Positions 48,506 to 54,040 of a stretch of 54,040 nt of DNA are shown in pieces. The notes below the pieces were generated by a model, which saw nothing but the letters and a program-made list of their open reading frames with translations, was not told the origin of the DNA and did no database searches. The position numbers and the translations under genes were made by a program. Positions within the stretch are counted from its first letter, which is position 1. Every line of letters begins with the position of its first letter. This stretch comes from Gammaproteobacteria bacterium (GTDB lineage: Bacteria; Pseudomonadota; Gammaproteobacteria; Steroidobacterales; Steroidobacteraceae), in NCBI GenBank assembly GCA_028870275.1, contig JAGWPY010000017.1:1-54040 (forward strand), in the 5' to 3' direction.

Positions 48506-50485
48506 TCAGGCTCCCTCCGCGGCGGGACGCGGCGCCGGAGCGGGCGGAGCCGCCGCCGCCGGTTCGTCGGCCGGGACCGTCGCGCGCACGCGATACCTTC
48601 GGTCGCTCACCGCGACCAGGCCACCGACCGCCATCACGAGCGCACCGAGCCACACGTAACGCACCATCGGCTTGTACTGCACGCGCATGCTCCAGGCGTC
48701 GGCGCCGAGCGGGTCACCCATCGCCACGAACAGGTCCCGGGCCCAGTTGAAGGAGATCGCCGCGTGACTGTTGTCGGTCTGCTGGACCGGGAAATGGCGC
48801 TTCTGCGGAGTCAGCACCGTGACCAGCTTGCCGTTGCGCGTGACTTCCACGAGAGCCTGTACCGCGTCGTAATTGGGACCCGGTACGTTCGTCGTCGACA
48901 GGAACTCGAACTTGTATCCGGCGATCGTGTAGCTCTGTCCCGGCTTCAGGGCCACGTCCTTCTCGATCTTGTAGGCACCGACCGTCGCCACGCCGATCGC
49001 GAACATGCCGACTCCGATGTGCGCGATCGTCATGCCGATCATCGCGCGGCCGAGCGACCGCCCCTGGCGCAACCGCTGCCAGGGCTCGAGGAGCGAGGAC
49101 AGGATGATCCAGATCCCGAAGCCGCAACCGACCAGCGCGACCCAATGGATCGAACCGTAGGCCCGCTGCATCAGGAATGCGGCGGCGACCGACGCGCCGA
49201 GCATCCACCATATCGGTCGCGAGGCGACGGTGAGGCGGCCGCGCTTCCAGGCCGAGTGCATGCCCACCGCGAGGAATACCAGCATGGGAAGCATCGGCGT
49301 GAGGAACATCACGTTGAACACCGGCGGGCCGACCGAGATCTTGCCGATCCCCATCAGCTCGTACAGCAGCGGCGCCAGGGTGCCCCACAGCACGAGACCG
49401 GAGGCCGATACCAGCAGCACGTTGTTGACCAGCAGGAAGAACTCGCGCGAGAACAGCTCGAAGCCGCCCGGGGCATAGAGCTTGGGCGCGCGCCAGGCGT
49501 ACAGGGCCAGCGAACTGCCGATCGTCGCCACGAGTCCCGCCAGGATGAACAGCCCGCGCTTGGGATCGGTCGCGAACGAATGCACCGAGACGAGCACGCC
49601 GGAGCGCACCAGGAAGGTGCCGATCAGCGAGAGCGAAAACGCGAAGATCGCCAGCAGCAGAGTCCAGCTCTTGAAGATGCCGCGCTTCTCCGTGACGCTC
49701 AGGCTGTGGATCAGCGCCGTTCCGACCAGCCAGGGCATGAACGAGGCGTTCTCGACCGGGTCCCAGAACCACCACCCACCCCAGCCGAGTTCGTAATACG
49801 CCCACCAGCTGCCGAGCGTGATGCCGACGGTCTGGAAGATCCAGGCCCAGACGGTCCACGGGCGCGTCCATCTCGCCCAGGACTGGTCCATGCGCCCCTC
49901 GATCATCGCCGCGCAGGCGAAGGCGAAGGCGACGGAAAAACCCACGTAACCGGTATAGAGCATCGGCGGATGAATCGACAATGCGAAGTCCTGCAGGATC
50001 GGATTCAGGCTCGCGCCGTTGGTCGCCGCGGGCACCAGTCGCTTGAACGGATTCGAGGTCCACAGGGTGAAGGTGAGAAACCCCGTGCTGATCAGACCGA
50101 GCACGCCCATCACCCGGCTGGCGAAACTCATCGGCAGGCGGCGGGTGAACGAGGCGACCGCGAGGCTCCAGATCGCCAGGATCATGATCCACAGCAGCAG
50201 CGAACCCTCGTGCGCGCCCCAGACCGCGGTCACCCGGTAGAACAGCGGCAACTGCGTGTTGGAATTGTTGGCGACGTAGAGCAGCGAGAAGTCGTTGACC
50301 ACGAAGGCGTGGACCAGTACGCCGAAGCCGGTGGCGACGAACACGAACTGTCCGGTGACGGCCGGGCGCGTGACCGCCATCCATGCCGGCCGTTCGAGCC
50401 AGGGCCCCATGAGACCGAAGAACGCCTGCGCCACGCTGAGCAGCAGCGCCAGGACCAATGCGAACATGCCGAGTTCGGGAATCAT
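48506..50485 (-). CDS. ccmF: Cytochrome c heme lyase subunit CcmF
   Basis: This 659-residue polytopic membrane protein has the tryptophan-rich WWD domain (YELGWGGWWFWDPVENASFMPW) and flanking heme-ligand histidines typical of CcmF. It joins heme from holo-CcmE to apocytochrome. Length matches the family (about 650). It sits between ccmE (40 bp upstream) and ccmG (34 bp downstream). Confidence 0.96.
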   Translation of the reverse strand: MIPELGMFALVLALLLSVAQAFFGLMGPWLERPAWMAVTRPAVTGQFVFVATGFGVLVHAFVVNDFSLLYVANNSNTQLPLFYRVTAVWGAHEGSLLLWIMILAIWSLAVASFTRRLPMSFASRVMGVLGLISTGFLTFTLWTSNPFKRLVPAATNGASLNPILQDFALSIHPPMLYTGYVGFSVAFAFACAAMIEGRMDQSWARWTRPWTVWAWIFQTVGITLGSWWAYYELGWGGWWFWDPVENASFMPWLVGTALIHSLSVTEKRGIFKSWTLLLAIFAFSLSLIGTFLVRSGVLVSVHSFATDPKRGLFILAGLVATIGSSLALYAWRAPKLYAPGGFELFSREFFLLVNNVLLVSASGLVLWGTLAPLLYELMGIGKISVGPPVFNVMFLTPMLPMLVFLAVGMHSAWKRGRLTVASRPIWWMLGASVAAAFLMQRAYGSIHWVALVGCGFGIWIILSSLLEPWQRLRQGRSLGRAMIGMTIAHIGVGMFAIGVATVGAYKIEKDVALKPGQSYTIAGYKFEFLSTTNVPGPNYDAVQALVEVTRNGKLVTVLTPQKRHFPVQQTDNSHAAISFNWARDLFVAMGDPLGADAWSMRVQYKPMVRYVWLGALVMAVGGLVAVSDRRYRVRATVPADEPAAAAPPAPAPRPAAEGA

Positions 50486-50525
50486 CGCGTACCGCTCCGT
50501 TGCGCCTCGAGTGGCGCGCCGCCCG

Positions 50526-50966
50526 TCAGGTCCTCGGCTTCACGCCGCCCTTGTTCTTCAGAGAGGCCGCCACTTCCGGCGGCATGTACTTCTCGTCGTG
50601 CTTCGCGAGCACCTCGTCGGCGACGAACACGCCGTTCGGCCCGAGGGTGCCGTGGGCGATGATCCCCTGGCCCTCGCGAAACAGATCCGGCAGCACACCC
50701 GTGTAGGTCACCGGCACCTGATGCGCGAAATCGGTCAGCACGAAGTGCACCGTGAGGTCGCCCGGCTTGCGCTGCACGCTGCCCTTGACCACCATGCCGC
50801 CGATCCGGAACCGCTTGGTCGCCGGCGCCTTGCCGAGCGCGACCTGGGTCGGGTCGTAGTAGAAACTGATGTTCTGGCGTCCGGCCACCACCGCGAGCGC
50901 GACCGAGGCCGCAACGCCGCCGAGGATGCCGAATACCACCAGCATGCGCTTGCGCCGCGGTGTCAT
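50526..50966 (-). CDS. ccmE: Heme chaperone CcmE
   Basis: This 146-residue protein has one N-terminal anchor (8-28) and an OB-fold domain. The covalent heme histidine H123 and Y127 are in [23 protein letters not shown] is a conserved CcmE segment. ATG 50966 overlaps the ccmD stop in ATGA. Confidence 0.96.
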   Translation of the reverse strand: MTPRRKRMLVVFGILGGVAASVALAVVAGRQNISFYYDPTQVALGKAPATKRFRIGGMVVKGSVQRKPGDLTVHFVLTDFAHQVPVTYTGVLPDLFREGQGIIAHGTLGPNGVFVADEVLAKHDEKYMPPEVAASLKNKGGVKPRT

Positions 50967-51133
50967 GTCGTTTCGCTCCTGGCCATCGCCAACGCCCGGC
51001 GCGCGCGCACGAGCGCCCGCGCGTGATGGCGACGCGCGGACAGAATGTTCCAGATGAGAACGCCGATCGCGAGGCCGATGCTCGGCCAGACGAAGAACGC
51101 GTAACCGCCCATGGCCCAGAAGTCGCGGTGCAT
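50963..51133 (-). CDS. ccmD: Heme exporter subunit CcmD
   Basis: This 56-residue single-pass protein starts [20 protein letters not shown] and ends in a basic tail ([20 protein letters not shown]), as CcmD does. It overlaps ccmC by 1 bp (TGATG) and ccmE by 4 bp. It stabilises the CcmABC-holoCcmE complex. Confidence 0.93.
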   Translation of the reverse strand: MHRDFWAMGGYAFFVWPSIGLAIGVLIWNILSARRHHARALVRARRALAMARSETT

Positions 51134-51867
51134 CAGGCGCCCACCAGTTCCCGCACCCAGGCGGACTGTCGCTCGCGGTCGAGAATCTCGCCGCGTACCC
51201 GCATGCACAGCACTGCACCGAAGAAGCACATGAAGCCGAACAGCATCGCCAGAAGCGGCCAGAGCATGCTCGGCGCCATGTGGGGCTTGCCGAGGCGCAT
51301 CACGGTGCCGCCCTGGTGCAGTGAATTCCACCAATACACGGAGAAGTGCACGATCGGCACGTTGACCACACCCACGAGCCCGAGCAGCGCCGCGGCGCGA
51401 TCCCCGCGTGCCGGGTCCTCGAAGGCCTGGCGCAGCGAGATCACGCCGAAATAGAGGAACAGCAGGATCAGTTCGGAGGTCAGGCGCGGATCCCAGGCCC
51501 AGTACGTGCCCCACATCGGCCGTCCCCAGAGCGAGCCGGTGGCCAGCGCGGCAAGCGTGAAGGAGGCGCCGATGGGCGCCGCCGCGGCGGCGACCGCATA
51601 GCCCACCTTGATCCGCCAGATCAACGCAATTCCTCCCGCAACCGCCATGGTCGTATAGGCGAACAGCGACAGCCAGGCGCTCGGCGCGTGGACGTAGACG
51701 ATCCGAAACGCATCGCCCTGCTGGTAGTCGGGTGGAGCGAACACCAACCCGTCGACCAGCCCATAGACGATCATAACCGCGGCGGCCGCGAGGAACCACG
51801 GCGCCATGGCCGCCGCGCTGCGATAGGCATGCGGCGGCGAGGCGAGCTTGTAAAACCAGGTCCACAT
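51133..51867 (-). CDS. ccmC: Heme transport/attachment protein CcmC
   Basis: This 244-residue protein with six membrane helices has the WWD-type loop [22 protein letters not shown] and histidines in [10 protein letters not shown] and [12 protein letters not shown]. It loads heme on CcmE. I start it at ATG 51867 ([12 protein letters not shown]), 25 bp after ccmB. Confidence 0.95.
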   Translation of the reverse strand: MWTWFYKLASPPHAYRSAAAMAPWFLAAAAVMIVYGLVDGLVFAPPDYQQGDAFRIVYVHAPSAWLSLFAYTTMAVAGGIALIWRIKVGYAVAAAAAPIGASFTLAALATGSLWGRPMWGTYWAWDPRLTSELILLFLYFGVISLRQAFEDPARGDRAAALLGLVGVVNVPIVHFSVYWWNSLHQGGTVMRLGKPHMAPSMLWPLLAMLFGFMCFFGAVLCMRVRGEILDRERQSAWVRELVGA

Positions 51868-51892
51868 CGGCACGAAATCCTTCCGGCAATGC

Positions 51893-52573
51893 TCACTCGA
51901 GCGTGATCCGCAGTGCGGCCGCTGCCGCGAATGGCGCCAATGTGCAGGTGAAGACACACAGAGCCGCGAGAAAATACAGCGCTCCCGCCGAACCCTCGCC
52001 ACCGATCGCCCGGTCCGTCGCACTCGCCCCGAAGATCAGGAGCGGCATCGCGAGCGGCAAGACGATCAGCGACAGCAGTACGCTGCCGCGCCGCAGCCCC
52101 ACCGTGAGCCCGGCGCCGATCGCTCCGAGCCAGCTCAGGGTGAGTGTACCCAACGCGAGACTGGCCAGCATGGTCGGGAACGCACCGACCGGAATCGCGA
52201 GCGCGGTTGCCACCAGTGGCGACATCAATACCAACGCCGCTCCGCTCAGCAACCAGTGCGCGATCGTCTTGGCGATCACGATCGCCACCAATGGTTGAGC
52301 AGACAACGTGAGCTGCTCGAGGGTTCCGTCCTCGGCGTCGCCCTTGAACAGTGTCTCCAGCGACAGAAGCGACGACAATAATGCCGCAACCCAAAGCACT
52401 CCCGGTGCCATGTCTCGAAGCAGCGACAGTTCCGGGCTCAAGGACAGCGGAAACAGCGTGGTGACGATCAGGAAGAACACCAGAGGCTGAAGGAGCTGGT
52501 CCGGCCGGCGGAACGCGAGGCGCATCTCGCGGCGCACGACCAGACTCATGGCCTCGAGGACGCCAACGCTCAT
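51893..52573 (-). CDS. ccmB: Heme exporter permease CcmB
   Basis: This 226-residue protein with six membrane helices matches CcmB (RREMRLAFRRPDQLLQPLVFFLIVTTLFPL, KGDAEDGTLEQLTLSAQPL). Its ATG overlaps the ccmA stop in ATGA. It forms the ABC complex with CcmA. Confidence 0.95.
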   Translation of the reverse strand: MSVGVLEAMSLVVRREMRLAFRRPDQLLQPLVFFLIVTTLFPLSLSPELSLLRDMAPGVLWVAALLSSLLSLETLFKGDAEDGTLEQLTLSAQPLVAIVIAKTIAHWLLSGAALVLMSPLVATALAIPVGAFPTMLASLALGTLTLSWLGAIGAGLTVGLRRGSVLLSLIVLPLAMPLLIFGASATDRAIGGEGSAGALYFLAALCVFTCTLAPFAAAAALRITLE

Positions 52574-53217
52574 GGCGAGAGCTCCAGGCGGTCGATCGAG
52601 CGGCCGAGCTCCAGCGCGTGATGAGCGATCACCAGGGCGAGTCCACCTCGGTCCAGGTGTTCCTCGAGCAGCCGCGAAACCAGCGCGCCACCGCTGGTAT
52701 CGAGGTTCGCGTAGGGTTCGTCGAGCAGCCAGAGGCTCGCGCGCATGGCGAGCACCCGGGCCATGGCCACGCGGCGCTTCTGTCCCGCGGACAGCACCCG
52801 CGCCGGGAGATCCGCGCAGCCGCCGACCCCGGTTTCCTCGAGCGCCGCGCGCAACTCGGTCTCGCTGGCCCGGCGCTTCATACCGACCGCGTAGCGCAGG
52901 TTCTCGAGCGCGGTGAGATCGGCCTTCAGCGCGGCTTCATGCGAGGCGTAGGCCATCGCCGACTGGTATTGCTCACGGGCCTCGCCGATCGGCCGTCCGT
53001 CCCAGCACACCCGGCCCTGCTCCGGGCGCAGGAGGCCGGCAATCACGCGCAGCAGGGTCGTCTTGCCGGTGCCGTTCGGGCCAAATAGGTGCAGAAGGCG
53101 GCCGGATTCGACCTTCAGGCTGACGCCGCGCAATACGTGGCGCTCACCGCGCCAGACGTGAATCTTCTCCGCCGTCAGCAGGGCGGCGGGTTCCGGCATC
53201 TTGGCGGCACCATTCAT
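52570..53217 (-). CDS. ccmA: Heme exporter ATPase CcmA
   Basis: This 215-residue ABC ATPase has Walker A GPNGTGKTT, Walker B LWLLDEP and the CcmA-type signature LSAGQKRRVAMARV. It starts the ccm operon at ATG 53217; MPEPAALL six residues later is an alternative start. The complex releases holo-CcmE from CcmC/D. Confidence 0.95.
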   Translation of the reverse strand: MNGAAKMPEPAALLTAEKIHVWRGERHVLRGVSLKVESGRLLHLFGPNGTGKTTLLRVIAGLLRPEQGRVCWDGRPIGEAREQYQSAMAYASHEAALKADLTALENLRYAVGMKRRASETELRAALEETGVGGCADLPARVLSAGQKRRVAMARVLAMRASLWLLDEPYANLDTSGGALVSRLLEEHLDRGGLALVIAHHALELGRSIDRLELSP

Positions 53218-53357
53218 GGGGGCGCAAGCTTAACGAAATCAATTGGTTGAAGCCACCAGGGATTTGTACGGATGCAACTACGGGCCGCACTGCGCCAGCC
53301 CGATGCCGATCCCGCTAGGCGGTCGCCCCGCATGGCCGGTACACTCCCTGCGCGCCC

Positions 53358-53444
53358 GCCCCGGTGGCGAAATTGGTAGACGCAACGGACTTAAAATCCG
53401 TAGGCCGCGAGGCTGTGCCGGTTCGAGTCCGGCCCGGGGCACCA
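53358..53444 (+). tRNA. tRNA-Leu (UAA)
   Basis: This 87-base gene has a 7-bp acceptor stem (GCCCCGG), D-loop with GGTAGACGC, anticodon stem-loop ACGGACTTAAAATCCGT (anticodon TAA), a long variable arm and T-loop GGTTCGAGTCC. The CCA is encoded. TACACT at 53340-53345 is a plausible -10. Confidence 0.97.
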
Positions 53445-53445
53445 T

Positions 53446-53718
53446 CGCGGTGAAGACCACGCTCTCACCTGGAAGAGCGGCCACTGGAAAGGCGCTTACA
53501 CTCGCGTCGCGTCTTACACGTTCAAGGAAAACGCGCCGCGCGATGAGCTCGATACCGTCAGCAAGTCATTCTTCGTACCGATGTTCGAGAAGCTCATGAC
53601 CGAAGGCACGGTACTCGAAGTCGAGACGAGTCCGTTCGCGGCGCCGGCGTTTGGTTCCTGGGTCGACTTCAATCGGCACCGCGACGAGCTCGCCCGCATC
53701 GACCTGGACTATAAGTAG
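53446..53718 (+). pseudogene. 3' remnant of a coding sequence abutting tRNA-Leu
   Basis: A frame open from the tRNA end to TAG 53716-53718 encodes about 90 protein-like residues (for example GHWKGAYTRVASYTFKEN and MFEKLMTEGTVLEVETSPF) but has no start near its 5' end; the first ATG is at 53581. It looks like the C-terminal part of a larger protein cut at the tRNA. I do not recognise the family. Nothing else is seen in 53445-53747. Confidence 0.4.
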
Positions 53719-53747
53719 TCGAGATAGGACCGGCCGCGCGAACGGGA

Positions 53748-53821
53748 TGGAGGCTAGGGTCGGAATCGAACCGGCGTACGCGGCTTTGCAGGCCGCTGCA
53801 TGACCATTCTGCCACCTAGCC
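53748..53821 (-). tRNA. tRNA-Cys (GCA)
   Basis: This 74-base gene on the minus strand has acceptor GGCTAGG, anticodon loop CTGCAAA (anticodon GCA), T-arm CGGTTCGATTCCG, discriminator T and encoded CCA. It follows tRNA-Gly on the same strand. Confidence 0.97.
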
Positions 53822-53834
53822 AGACGCTCAAAAC

Positions 53835-53863
53835 GTCGAACCCCGGGCGGGCCGGGGTTCGAC
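53835..53863. repeat. Perfect 12-bp hairpin between tRNA-Gly and tRNA-Cys
   Basis: GTCGAACCCCGG and CCGGGGTTCGAC enclose 5 bases. It lies in the spacer of the tRNA-Gly/tRNA-Cys transcript and could be a processing signal or attenuator. Confidence 0.6.
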
Positions 53864-53872
53864 GAGCGAATC

Positions 53873-53948
53873 TGGAGCGGGAAACGAGGCTCGAACTCGC
53901 GACCTCAACCTTGGCAAGGTTGCGCTCTACCAACTGAGCTATTCCCGC
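53873..53948 (-). tRNA. tRNA-Gly (GCC)
   Basis: This 76-base gene on the minus strand has acceptor GCGGGAA, D-arm AGCTCAGTTGGTAGAGC, anticodon loop TTGCCAA (anticodon GCC), T-arm GAGTTCGAGCCTC and encoded CCA. Confidence 0.97.
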
Positions 53949-53966
53949 ATCGCGGTGAGAGGCGGC

Positions 53967-53994
53967 ATTTTAGAGGCCGCCTGCCCGAAGTCAA
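53967..53994 (-). promoter_or_regulatory. Promoter of the tRNA-Gly/tRNA-Cys operon
   Basis: On the minus strand, TTGACT (53989-53994) and TAAAAT (53967-53972) are 16 bases apart. Transcription would begin about 12 bases before tRNA-Gly. The -10 lies in the loop of a 7-bp inverted repeat (AGGCGGC/GCCGCCT, 53960-53982). Upstream sequence to 54040 shows no gene. Confidence 0.7.
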
Positions 53995-54040
53995 GGCGCA
54001 GTTTCCGGGCCGGCGCTCGAGCGGCTACTCCCTGAGCTCC

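Noticed and set aside
48389-50662. A plus-strand open frame of 757 residues across ccmF
   Set aside because: It is antisense to ccmF, Arg/Glu/His-rich and without domains.
1-54040. CRISPR arrays, insertion sequences, prophage genes or a replication origin
   Set aside because: No regular spacer array, transposase, integrase or DnaA-box cluster was seen on either strand.

Overview
This window is GC-rich, densely coded DNA, most likely from a gammaproteobacterium with a large catabolic repertoire. The signs are two SusC-free TonB-dependent receptors, a complete System I cytochrome c maturation operon (ccmABCDEFGHI), a PuuC-like dehydrogenase with class III aminotransferases, Pot-type and Cho-type ABC importers, and a tRNA-Gly/Cys pair with tRNA-Leu(UAA) close by. 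I saw no transposase, phage gene or CRISPR array.

Region 1 (1-11777) handles choline and glycine betaine. It holds a Rieske oxygenase cut by the window edge, a divergent GlxA/AraC-type regulator, a TonB receptor, choline dehydrogenase BetA, a single protein joining the BetI repressor to betaine aldehyde dehydrogenase BetB, and a choline ABC importer whose binding protein and permease are one polypeptide (ChoX-ChoW) next to ChoV. Three 18-bp palindromes of one family (consensus RTTGARTG....TTCAAT) flank the receptor promoter and cover the start codon of the BetI-BetB gene.

Region 2 (11820-19545) encodes a gamma-butyrobetaine/L-carnitine route to glycine betaine. The genes are an NDP-forming acyl-CoA synthetase, an acyl-CoA dehydrogenase, a CaiD-like hydratase, carnitine dehydrogenase fused to a thioesterase, a BKACE-family dehydrocarnitine cleavage enzyme, a second thioesterase and a TetR regulator. 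Its product feeds Region 1.

Region 3 (19584-36995) looks like an undescribed amine catabolic system. It has a class III aminotransferase, two translationally coupled FAD oxidoreductases, a GcvT-like protein, PotABCD-like transport genes scattered on both strands, a Rieske oxygenase, a hydrolase and a second TonB receptor. A TetR repressor is fused here to a degenerate Rieske oxygenase that has lost one cluster ligand and both mononuclear-iron histidines. Palindromes of the type TTATAT-N4-ATATAA precede the aminotransferase operon, the Rieske gene and the receptor gene.

Region 4 (37201-44697) resembles polyamine or omega-amino acid use: a PuuC-like aldehyde dehydrogenase, an HD-domain protein that may be a diiron oxygenase, two class III aminotransferases, an AdiC/PotE-type permease, a CBS-domain protein and a MarR regulator. 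Region 5 (44676-54040) holds an acyl-CoA dehydrogenase, the ccm operon and three tRNA genes with a truncated coding remnant.

The main theme is regulator-enzyme fusion. Three TetR modules of BetI character occur, two of them joined to enzyme or enzyme-derived domains, and three separate palindrome families can be paired with them. The pairings are inferred from position only.
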